Source of the DNA: Pseudonocardiaceae bacterium YIM PH 21723
Lineage (GTDB): Bacteria > Actinomycetota > Actinomycetes > Mycobacteriales > Pseudonocardiaceae
Direction of reading: 5' to 3'
Assembly (NCBI GenBank): GCA_003600225.1
Contig: QZFT01000024.1
Coordinates: 62,001-126,000 of the forward strand
Length of the DNA stretch: 64,000 bases
Shown: positions 56,521 through 63,535 of the stretch, piece by piece
How positions within the stretch are numbered: the first letter of the stretch is position 1
How the letters are laid out: every line of letters begins with the position of its first letter
Notes under the pieces: model-generated
The model's input: the letters and a program-made list of their open reading frames with translations, nothing else
The model's database searches: none
What the model was told of the DNA's origin: nothing
Position numbers and translations under genes: made by a program

Positions 56521-57519
56521 CTAGCTGTACTGACCTGAGAGGTTAGGTACTCGGCTGGCGGGTGGTTTGCCTCCGAGTGCGGTGTGGCCGCGGTGGTGAT
56601 TGTAGGTGTGGAGCCATCGCGGCAACGCTGTCCGGCGTTGGGTTTCGGATGTGTAGGGCTGGGCGTAGGCCCATTCGTCGAGCAGGGTGCGGTTGAAGCG
56701 TTCGACCTTGCCGTTGGTCTGGGGCCGGTAGGGCCGGGTTCGTTTGTGGCTGATCTGGGTTTCGGCCAGGACGTCACGGAAGACGTGGGATCGGTAGCAC
56801 GAGCCGTTGTCGGTCAGGACGCGCTTGATGACGATCCCGGCGTCGGCGAAGTACTGACGTGCCCGGCGCCAGAACGCGGCGGCGGTTTCTTTGGTCTCAT
56901 CGGCGAGAATCTCGGTGTAGGCCAGGCGAGAGTGATCATCGACGGCGTTGTGCAGGTAGCTGTAGCCCAGGTTCGGACGGTTGCTGCGTGTGCGGGGTCT
57001 GGTGATGTCTCGGTGCGCGGAGCTGTTACGCCCGCCGAGAGCCCGGCCGTGGACTTTGTGGCCACCGCCGTCGGGGATGTTGCCGAGTTTCTTGATATCG
57101 ACGTGGACCAGGTCCCCGGGAGCTGTGTGTTCGTAGCGGCGGATCACCCGCCCGGTCGCCCGGTCCAGATGCCGTAGCCGCGCGACTCGGTAGCGAGTCA
57201 GGACACGATGGACGGTCGAGGCGTGTAAGCCCAGATGAGAGGCGATCCGGGCCGGCCCCCAGCGACGGGTGACCCGAAGGCCGATGATTCTGCGTTCGGT
57301 CCGGGTGACCGTCTTGGCGGGGCTATGGGCGGGCCGCGAACTGCGATCGACCATTCCGGCGGCTCCCAGCCGCCGATACCGGTCAGCCCAGCGCCTGGCC
57401 GTGGTCACCGCGACCTGGAACCGCTCGGCTGCCCGTCGCAACGGCCAGCCGTCCTCGATGACACACCTAGCCAGACGTAGTCGGCCCAGCTCGGTCAGGG
57501 ATGCGTTAGCGTGAGGAAT
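56521..57519 (-). CDS. IS481-family transposase
   Basis: A DDE transposase of about 332 residues: N-terminal HTH (LRRAAERFQVAVTTARRWAD), catalytic Asp in LVHVDIKKLG, Asp in VLTDNGSCYR and Glu in TNGKVERFNRTL. The conserved N-terminal sequence (PHANASLTELGRLRLARCVI) lies before any ATG/GTG/TTG; an ATT codon at 57517-57519 stands 6 nt after GGAGG. The TAG stop is formed by the flanking CTAG target duplicate. All motifs are intact, so it may still be mobile. Confidence 0.9.
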   Translation of the reverse strand: MPHANASLTELGRLRLARCVIEDGWPLRRAAERFQVAVTTARRWADRYRRLGAAGMVDRSSRPAHSPAKTVTRTERRIIGLRVTRRWGPARIASHLGLHASTVHRVLTRYRVARLRHLDRATGRVIRRYEHTAPGDLVHVDIKKLGNIPDGGGHKVHGRALGGRNSSAHRDITRPRTRSNRPNLGYSYLHNAVDDHSRLAYTEILADETKETAAAFWRRARQYFADAGIVIKRVLTDNGSCYRSHVFRDVLAETQISHKRTRPYRPQTNGKVERFNRTLLDEWAYAQPYTSETQRRTALPRWLHTYNHHRGHTALGGKPPASRVPNLSGQYS

Positions 57520-57640
57520 TGAGGGCCTCCTGGGTCACCGGTGCAGATGTCGCAATCCACACCGAACCCGGAGGCCCTCACCTACTCCAAGATCATCCGA
57601 CTACGTGTCGCTGCGTTCGCAACGTCCCGGGGCAGTACAG
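56525..57640 (-). mobile_element. Complete IS481-family insertion sequence with CTAG target duplication
   Basis: The 1116-bp element has terminal inverted repeats beginning CTGTACTG at both ends (left CTGTACTGACCTGAGAGG; right, reversed, CTGTACTGCCCCGGGACG). CTAG flanks it directly at 56521-56524 and 57641-57644. It carries one transposase gene and splits the DUF6624 gene. Confidence 0.92.
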
Positions 57641-57780
57641 CTAGCCCCCTTGCGTGATCGAGCAGGCGTCAACCTGCTCCGCGCAACTACCGGTCTGCCC
57701 ACGTTGCCCGAGGACGACATCCGGTCGGCGATGACTACGTATCCAGGGACCAGGTAAGTCGCCTAGTGGTTGTGACTGCC

Positions 57781-57857
57781 CCAGCACCAACCCAGCACAA
57801 GCCCGAGAAAGCGAGTGAAGTCGGTGGAACCCCCGGGAAGGGGTTCCACCGACTTCA
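57781..57857. other. Right integrase arm-type sites and terminator (attR side)
   Basis: CCAGCACCAACCCAGCAC (57781-57798) repeats the left-end arm pair with identical 11-bp spacing. An 18-bp perfect stem (57816-57833 with 57840-57857) follows as terminator of the WbqC/DUF6624 operon. The core should lie to the right; GTTCTACCTG (57861-57870) and CCTGAAAGC (57924-57932) have left-end partners. Confidence 0.55.
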
Positions 57858-58128
57858 TGAGTTCTACCTGCATGTTTGACAGCTACGACCTGCTGAGATA
57901 GGAGACTGCTCTCCAACTACTGACCTGAAAGCGTCTTTCAGGGCGCCCAGCCTGGCTGAGGGGCGGCTCGGCTGCGTTGAACGGGCGTGAAACCTTCAGG
58001 TCCCCGCGCAGAGCCCCCGACTACCTAGACCGGCGTGCCCCCCAACACGAAGGTAGGAAAGACGTCCCTACCCATTCGTCTCCCCTCCAAAGCCATCCTT
58101 CGGCAACCACCAGACCCAACCCCGGCAA
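57858..58128. other. Non-coding right junction, including dispersed repeat copy 2
   Basis: No gene. CTGAAAG/CTTTCAG forms a small palindrome near 57925-57941, a short dyad CGGTGTG-type region follows, and 58080-58115 is the inverted copy of the repeat at 3682-3718. The host sequence resumes somewhere here. Confidence 0.45.
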
Positions 58129-58716
58129 TCAGCCGACGCCTGCCAACAGCGCGTTCATCGTGGCGATCTCCTTGAGCTGGTCGGCGGCGATGACCGCGGC
58201 GGTGGACCGCACCACCTCGGTCTCCGCGTGCCGGGCGGCGTACCCGGCCATCTGCGCGCCGCCCCGGTGATGGCGGATCATCAGCTCCAGGAACCGGCGG
58301 TCCAGGTCCGCTCCGGTGGCCTCGCGCAGCTGCTGGAGCTCCGGTACCGACACCATGCCGGGCATCGGCGCGTCCCCGGAGCCGTGGTCCTCGTGCATCC
58401 AGGCCATCGGCTGCCCGCCGCCCACCAGCGGCGCGCGCCAGAGAGTCAGCCAGCCCTGCATGGTGCCGATCTCCTTCAGCTGGGTGCCCGCTATCCCGGC
58501 CGCGATCGCGCTGACCTGCGGCGTCGCCCGGCCCCGGGCGGCCTCGGCCATGTCCACCGCCTGCTGGTGGTGCTCGATCATGTCCTGGCTGAACCCGATG
58601 TCCACCGGGCCACCGACCGGCTCCCGGTCCGGGCCGAGCGCCAGACCGCCGAGCACGCCCAGCCCGAGCAGCATGACCGCGGACGCCGCCAGGGCCAGGA
58701 TCCGGTAGCGGCTCAC
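58129..58716 (-). CDS. DUF305-family membrane-anchored/periplasmic protein
   Basis: A 195-residue protein with an N-terminal membrane anchor (ILALAASAVMLLGLGVLGGL) and two DUF305 four-helix-bundle halves marked by FSQDMIEHHQQAVDMAE and ELMIRHHRGGAQMAGYAA. The paired His-His motifs suggest metal binding; the family is often near copper genes. GTG 58716 overlaps the upstream LVIVD gene stop (GTGA), so the two are coupled. Confidence 0.9.
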   Translation of the reverse strand: MSRYRILALAASAVMLLGLGVLGGLALGPDREPVGGPVDIGFSQDMIEHHQQAVDMAEAARGRATPQVSAIAAGIAGTQLKEIGTMQGWLTLWRAPLVGGGQPMAWMHEDHGSGDAPMPGMVSVPELQQLREATGADLDRRFLELMIRHHRGGAQMAGYAARHAETEVVRSTAAVIAADQLKEIATMNALLAGVG

Positions 58717-60164
58717 CTCTGCGGGAAGGACTTGTTGGTGAACCGCAGGGCCATCGCCCCGTTGTCATCGCAGGCGGCCAGCAGCAGGTCACCGTGGAAG
58801 AACGGCGGCGACATGCACCAGTCGGCGGTCATGTCGATCAGACCCACGTACGGCGGAGTGCCGATGTTGCCGTTGATGAAGTCGGAGGCCGGGCTGCCGA
58901 CAGTCGAGGTGACGTGGGCGGAGTTGACCAGGGTGTGCTTCTTGGCCTGCTGGCCCGGCGGGTTGTAGTAGGCGATCTCCTTGGGCTTGGTGAGATCGCG
59001 AATGTCGAATACCCGGATGCCGGACTGGCTCCAGCCGCAGGCGAGCGCGGTGGGATCGATGGTGCGGTCCATCGTGCAGTAGTGGGCCTCGTAGCCGAAG
59101 ATGCCGTTGGACGCGGTGTCCACCTTCCGGGCGCCGATGTGCTCGGGCCGGTTGATCTCCAGCTTGAGGCTCTGCACCACCTTGGGCGCCTTGTCATCGG
59201 TAACGTCGATGAACTTCACGCCGCCGGAGGCGAACTCGTTCTCCACCGAGATGTAGGATCGGCCGCCGGAGGTGAACGGGATGGCGTGCTGGGTGATCAG
59301 GCCGTCGTTCCAGGACACCGAGGACAGGTGCCGGAGCCGGGCGAACGGATCCCGCCGCTGGACGGCGCTGGAGTCCAGCACGGTGATGCCGGAGGGTACG
59401 ACCGAGGCCAGATATAGCCGGTTGCCGTCCGGGCTGATGCCGAAACCGTGGTTGGTCAGCCCGATCACGCCCGCGTAGACAACCTTGGGGTGAACCGGAT
59501 CGACCACATCGATCGCGGTGACGGTGCCGCCGATGGCCCCGGTCGACCAGTAGGTGCGGCCGTCGGGTGACCAGCCGCCCTCGTGCGCGCCGACGATCGG
59601 CAGCGGCAGCGTGAGGTTCGTACCGGCCACTCCGTTGAGCAGCCGGGGATGCCGGCAGTCGGTCTTGACGTCGTACACCGCGAAGAAGAGGCCGCCGTTG
59701 CCCGGGCCGACGGCCATGGCGGCCAGCAGCCCACGTTCCTGGTGGACCTTCAGCGTCTCCCAGGTGCCGCCGAGCATCGCCGGACTGGTCAGGCTGTCGG
59801 TCAGCACCGGATTCGCCGGGGCGGCGAAGTCGACCACGTTCACGCCGCGGTTCTTCGCCGCGAGATTGCTGGTGACGATCGAGCCCAGGTACTGACAGCT
59901 CCCGTAGCTCGCGCCGACGGTGGCCTGGCCCTGACCCTGGTACTGGCCGACCAGTTCCAGGTTGCAGTGGTAGGCGCTCTGACTGCGCCCGCTCTTGCGG
60001 TCGGCGGCCGGAACCTGGCCCTGCAGGCCGGTTTCCGGGGCGGAACCGGATCCGCAGACGGCGGGCGCGATCGCGTCCGCTGGAGCGTCGGCGCGGGCCG
60101 GAACGGCCAGTGCGGTGCTCGCGATCAGCAGGGTGGCGAGCAGGCGAACTCGCTTACCGAACAT
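58713..60164 (-). CDS. Secreted LVIVD-repeat beta-propeller protein
   Basis: A 483-residue protein with a signal peptide (LLATLLIASTALAVPARA) and repeated strands of the LVIVD type (VNVVDFAAPANPVLTDS; VTAIDVVDPVHPKVVYAG; VKFIDVTDDKAPKVVQ; IRVFDIRDLTKPKEIAYY). They would fold as an extracellular propeller. Paired with DUF305 it is a recurrent actinobacterial secreted module of unknown role. Confidence 0.87.
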   Translation of the reverse strand: MFGKRVRLLATLLIASTALAVPARADAPADAIAPAVCGSGSAPETGLQGQVPAADRKSGRSQSAYHCNLELVGQYQGQGQATVGASYGSCQYLGSIVTSNLAAKNRGVNVVDFAAPANPVLTDSLTSPAMLGGTWETLKVHQERGLLAAMAVGPGNGGLFFAVYDVKTDCRHPRLLNGVAGTNLTLPLPIVGAHEGGWSPDGRTYWSTGAIGGTVTAIDVVDPVHPKVVYAGVIGLTNHGFGISPDGNRLYLASVVPSGITVLDSSAVQRRDPFARLRHLSSVSWNDGLITQHAIPFTSGGRSYISVENEFASGGVKFIDVTDDKAPKVVQSLKLEINRPEHIGARKVDTASNGIFGYEAHYCTMDRTIDPTALACGWSQSGIRVFDIRDLTKPKEIAYYNPPGQQAKKHTLVNSAHVTSTVGSPASDFINGNIGTPPYVGLIDMTADWCMSPPFFHGDLLLAACDDNGAMALRFTNKSFPQR

Positions 60165-60175
60165 GGCGACTCCCG

Positions 60176-61075
60176 TTACTGGGGGACGCGGCAGCGCACG
60201 ATGCCACCGAAGTCCCAGACCGGTCCGACGGCCGACCCGTCGGTGCGAGTGACATAGGGATCGAAACTATCGGGACCGTTGTCCTCCTGTACAGCCAAAC
60301 CGTGCTCGGCGAGGAACTCGGTCGTGCGGCCGCGGGGGATACCCGAGCGGAACGGTTCGCCCTGCCGGTTGACCGCCTTCAGCAAGGTGCGGGCCAACCG
60401 GGTGGCGACCTGTCCGTCGACGAGTTCCTGCCAGACGTAGTCGAACACCAGGCAGCTGTCCGGGGCCTGGGTGCTCATCCAGCGCAACGTGCCGCTGACG
60501 GCGCCGGCGGGCAGGTAGGGGGCGACGCCGGACCAGATGACCACCGACTTGGCGGTGGAGTCGTAGCCGTTCGCGGCGAGGCGGGTGGCCAGGTCCTCCC
60601 GGTTGAAGTCGATCGTCACGTACCGGACGTGGCCGATGTCCCGCCCCCGTAACCGGGCCTGTTTGCGGGCCGCGGTGACCGGATGGTCCACCTCGAAGAC
60701 GTTGGCGCCGGTCAGCTCCGGCATCCGGTAGGCGCGGGTGTCGAAACCGGCGCCGAGCAGGACCACCTGGGTGGTGCCCGCCGCGAGTTCGGCGCGCAGC
60801 ACGTCGTCCATGTACTTGGTGCGCGCCAGTTCGAACCACACCGAGCCGGGCATCCGACGTTCGATGGCCCACGGCATGATCCGCCGGATCACCGGCACCT
60901 TGACCAGCGCGCTGGCCCGCAGCGCCCAGGGGATCATGTCCGCCGCGAGGCGGTCCGGCCCGCGCAGATTCCGGTCACGCAGCAGCGCCCCGGCCGCACG
61001 CAGCAGCGCTGCGCCCTCGGCGGTGGAACCGGCGAACACGGTGCCGCCGGCGGCGGCCAGTCCGGACTCGGTCAT
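60176..61075 (-). CDS. Class I SAM-dependent methyltransferase (leucine carboxyl methyltransferase-type family)
   Basis: A 299-residue protein with FELARTKYMDDVLRAELAAG, the SAM motif VVLLGAGFDTRAYRM, VFEVDHPVTAARKQ and WSGVAPYLPAGAV, the pattern of the large actinobacterial PF04072-like group. Substrate unknown. It overlaps the upstream MBL-fold gene by ATGA, so they form one operon. Confidence 0.87.
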   Translation of the reverse strand: MTESGLAAAGGTVFAGSTAEGAALLRAAGALLRDRNLRGPDRLAADMIPWALRASALVKVPVIRRIMPWAIERRMPGSVWFELARTKYMDDVLRAELAAGTTQVVLLGAGFDTRAYRMPELTGANVFEVDHPVTAARKQARLRGRDIGHVRYVTIDFNREDLATRLAANGYDSTAKSVVIWSGVAPYLPAGAVSGTLRWMSTQAPDSCLVFDYVWQELVDGQVATRLARTLLKAVNRQGEPFRSGIPRGRTTEFLAEHGLAVQEDNGPDSFDPYVTRTDGSAVGPVWDFGGIVRCRVPQ

Positions 61076-61896
61076 CCCCGGCTACCGCCTGACAGGTCGT
61101 CGAACTCGTGCGGGTCGTGCGCGCTGAACAGCCGGACCTCGTCGCCGTGGTCCCGGTCCAGTTCCCGGAGCCGCTGCTGGTTACCCATCCGGACCTTGCG
61201 GTCGGTGTCGGAGAGCAGCTGCATGAAGGTCATGCCGGGTGCGACGCTGGGTGGTTGCAGCAGCTGTCCGCCGGCCATGTAGGAATCCCCGCAGTGCAGC
61301 AGCCAGCGATCACCGTTGCGCACCGCGACGGCGGTGTGTCCCTTGGTGTGGCCGGCCAGGGGGACCAGCAGAAGGTCGTCGTTGCCGGGCAGCACCGGGG
61401 TGGCGTCGAAGCCGAACCACTGCTCACCGGCCGTCCGGTGTTCCACCCATTTCGGGTTGTGTGCCCACTGCGCGGCTCGGTACCGCGCGGCCTGCCGCCA
61501 GTTGGCGGGTTTGCGGGCCGCCTGGAGTTCCTCGGTCAGGACGTGGACCTCGGCGTCCGGGAAGTCACTGAGCCCGCCGGCATGGTCGGGATCCAGATGG
61601 GTGAGCACGATGTGCCGCACGTCCCGGGGGTCGTGGCCGAGGGCTCGCACCTGGTGGAGTGCGGTTTCCCGCAGGTCGAACCGGGGGCGGGCAGTCAGGC
61701 GGATCACCGGACCGGGCCGGTTGGGATCGAGCACGTCGGCGGTGCCGAAGCCGGTGTCGACGAGCGCGAGGCCGTCGTCGGATTCCACCAGCAGGCAGTG
61801 GGCGACCGAGCGGCCGACCAGGAGGCCACCGGCACCGGTGAGGAGCCTGCCGCCGAACGGGCACATGGTGCCGCAGTTCAGGTGATGAAGGGTCAT
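61072..61896 (-). CDS. MBL-fold metallohydrolase (quorum-lactonase-like)
   Basis: A 274-residue enzyme with LLVESDDGLALVDTGFGT, the metal motif VLTHLDPDHAGG, LVPLAGHTKGHTAVAV and LLHCGDSYM, giving the two-metal ligand set. The N-terminal LNCGTMCPFG recalls N-acyl-homoserine lactonases, but lactones or other esters could be the substrate. It is divergent from a TetR gene that probably controls it. Confidence 0.85.
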   Translation of the reverse strand: MTLHHLNCGTMCPFGGRLLTGAGGLLVGRSVAHCLLVESDDGLALVDTGFGTADVLDPNRPGPVIRLTARPRFDLRETALHQVRALGHDPRDVRHIVLTHLDPDHAGGLSDFPDAEVHVLTEELQAARKPANWRQAARYRAAQWAHNPKWVEHRTAGEQWFGFDATPVLPGNDDLLLVPLAGHTKGHTAVAVRNGDRWLLHCGDSYMAGGQLLQPPSVAPGMTFMQLLSDTDRKVRMGNQQRLRELDRDHGDEVRLFSAHDPHEFDDLSGGSRG

Positions 61897-61923
61897 GCAC
61901 GTCCTCCGGACGGGGCACGGCGA

Positions 61924-61953
61924 TTTACTTTGTCGTCAGCGTAAAGATAAAGT
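61924..61953. promoter_or_regulatory. Divergent TetR operator/promoter region
   Basis: Nested dyads TTTAC/GTAAA (61924-61945) and ACTTT/AAAGT (61927-61953) lie in the 67-bp gap between the MBL-fold gene and the TetR gene. That is the expected TetR operator location. Confidence 0.6.
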
Positions 61954-61963
61954 TATCGACACT

Positions 61964-62605
61964 ATGGATGTCAATAGCCTTCCGCGTCGCGGGCGTCCGT
62001 ACCGCACGGCCGAGCAGCAGGACCAGCTGCGTCGGCAGCTGCTGGACGCGGCGGCGGCCGTCTACGCTGAGCAGGGGTTTCGCGGGACCACGGTCGCGCG
62101 GATAGCGGCGGCCGCGGGGGTCTCCAAGCCGACGTTCTACACGTGCTTCGCCAATGTCGAAGCGGTGATGGGGGCCATCGCCGAGGACGCGCGTGGCAGG
62201 CTGATGAACCACCTGCTGCCGACCTTCAGCGCGGAGAACGGGCTGCTGGAGCAGATCGACGCGAGTATCGCCGCGTACCTGGACTGGGCCGACGAGATCG
62301 GCCAGGGGCTGCGCGTGTTCCACCTGGAGCAACATGATCCAGGCTCACCCGCCGGGCGGTTGCGTGTCGAGAGCACCGCGCGGGTCTCCGGCCTGCTCCT
62401 CCAGCTGATCACGACCAGCGGCCGTCCGGCACCCAGTCCGGAGGCGCTGGCGCTGCTGCTCGCCGGGTTGCAGTCGGCATGCTACGAGTACCAGGAGAAT
62501 CCGGACGCCGACCGCCGCGCCACCCACACAGCCATGCTCCGCCTCGCCGTCGCGCTCACCGGCACCTCGGACGATCTCCGTGACCTGGCCGCTCTGCTGG
62601 ATTGA
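61964..62605 (+). CDS. TetR-family transcriptional repressor
   Basis: A 213-residue protein with the N-terminal TetR HTH (AAVYAEQGFRGTTVARIAAA then AGVSKPTFYTCF) and a helical ligand domain (DEIGQGLRVFHLEQHDPG). It is divergent from the MBL-fold/methyltransferase operon. ATG 61964. Confidence 0.92.
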   Translation: MDVNSLPRRGRPYRTAEQQDQLRRQLLDAAAAVYAEQGFRGTTVARIAAAAGVSKPTFYTCFANVEAVMGAIAEDARGRLMNHLLPTFSAENGLLEQIDASIAAYLDWADEIGQGLRVFHLEQHDPGSPAGRLRVESTARVSGLLLQLITTSGRPAPSPEALALLLAGLQSACYEYQENPDADRRATHTAMLRLAVALTGTSDDLRDLAALLD

Positions 62606-62613
62606 CCGTGGTA

Positions 62614-62670
62614 TCCGGAGTTGGCGATGTTCGGGGCTCGTTCCTCGCCGCGAACATCGCCAACTCCGGA
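62614..62670. terminator. Bidirectional hairpin terminator
   Basis: A 20-bp perfect stem (62614-62633 with 62651-62670) with a 17-nt loop lies between the convergent TetR and protease-like genes. Confidence 0.85.
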
Positions 62671-62678
62671 ATCATGGA

Positions 62679-63425
62679 TCAGCGGCGTAGGCGGCCGTCG
62701 GCGGTGAGGTAGGACTTGATCTTGGTGGACATGGCGGAGAGGTCACTGGAAGCCGAGTAGCTGCGGCAGCCGACATTGCGGCTCAGCACGCCGATCGCCA
62801 CCCAGGTGCCCGCCGGGCTCTTCGCCAGCAGGGGTCCACCGGGATCGCCCTGGCAGGGGCCGGGAGTACCGGTGGCGACTCCCGAGCACACCTCGAGTAC
62901 CGCGTTCAGGTCAGGGATCTGAGTGCGGCAGGTCGCAGCGGGTACGTACGGCATGCCGGTGTACATGAGTGGTGGCGTGGTGCCGAAACCGGCGGCGGTC
63001 AGGGTGCCCGAATGCATGGACGTGTCACCCTGGTCGACTATTTTCACCGGAGTGCCGAGGATGGGATCGCGGACCTCCACCAATGTCCAGTTTCCCTGGG
63101 CGATGCCTTCGGGATTGGCGATGCTCCACACGAGCGGTTCCGCCTGTCCCTCCCGCTTGTTGATTCCGCCGATATAGATGGTTCCGGTGATCGGGCCGGA
63201 CGTGGGGATGCAGGCCGCCACGGTCACGACGACATATTGGGTAATGGCAAAGCCGGTACAGGTATTCATATCGGCGATGAAGGGGAATTGGCCGGGTGCG
63301 GCCTGCTGGCCGCCGATGATGCGCTCGCCGGTCACCGGGCTTACCACGGTCTGGGGGCCCGGAAGCAACGCACACGCCAGCACAACGCCTGCCAGCACGG
63401 CCAGCAGACGTAACGGTCTTCGCAT
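62679..63425 (-). CDS. Secreted trypsin-fold pseudoprotease
   Basis: A 248-residue paralogue of the protease at 2857-3579, with signal peptide (LAVLAGVVLACALLPGP) and IIGGQQAAPGQFPFIADM start. All three triad positions are changed: His to Ala in VTVAACIP, Asp to Asn in QGNWTLVEV and Ser to Pro in GDPGGP. The frame, Cys residues and C-terminus (KIKSYLTADGRLRR) are intact, so it is a maintained non-catalytic protein rather than a decayed gene. A binding or inhibitor role is plausible. Host flank. Confidence 0.88.
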   Translation of the reverse strand: MRRPLRLLAVLAGVVLACALLPGPQTVVSPVTGERIIGGQQAAPGQFPFIADMNTCTGFAITQYVVVTVAACIPTSGPITGTIYIGGINKREGQAEPLVWSIANPEGIAQGNWTLVEVRDPILGTPVKIVDQGDTSMHSGTLTAAGFGTTPPLMYTGMPYVPAATCRTQIPDLNAVLEVCSGVATGTPGPCQGDPGGPLLAKSPAGTWVAIGVLSRNVGCRSYSASSDLSAMSTKIKSYLTADGRLRR

Positions 63426-63535
63426 GAGAACTCCTGTCAGCGGATAACCGAGTTATTCACCCAATTACGCTAGACAGATTCACAGTATTGAATAGGGGGA
63501 GCGGGCTGCGATGTTTCCACTCCCAATCGATGGGA
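63426..63535. other. Intergenic region
   Basis: Short spacer with AAT-rich promoter-like sequence upstream of the pseudoprotease. No gene seen. Confidence 0.4.

Larger units (their letters stand above)
56101..57757 (+). pseudogene. DUF6624-family gene interrupted by an IS481-type element
   Basis: The 5' part (56101-56524, GTG overlapping the WbqC stop as GTGA) encodes WLRDVVDQYGWPGARLVGE, DAWLLAQHADKQPDLQRHWL and RPQIYGTQWFIIEGGRR. The 3' part resumes after the insertion (57645-57757) with APLRDRAGVNLLRATTGLPT. Removing 56525-57640 and one CTAG restores a single frame of about 180 residues ending at TAA 57757. Function of the family is unknown. As it stands the product is truncated after GGRRLAVLT. 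Confidence 0.85.
3921..57932. mobile_element. Integrated temperate siphophage (prophage), boundaries approximate
   Basis: A tyrosine integrase with arm-type repeats lies at the left edge (3988-4005) and matching arm-type repeats at the right (57781-57798). Between them are a full replication module, an L5-like repressor, terminase-to-holin structural genes and cargo, with no other chromosomal housekeeping cluster. The early arm runs leftward and the late arm rightward from about 26.5 kb, which is the L5/Cluster A plan opened at attP. The exact core was not resolved; a 9-bp direct repeat CCTGAAAGC (3921-3929, 57924-57932) is used only as a provisional edge. Confidence 0.85.

Noticed and set aside
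3682-58115. The 36-nt repeat as the attachment core
   Set aside because: The two copies are inverted relative to each other, whereas attL and attR cores must be direct repeats.
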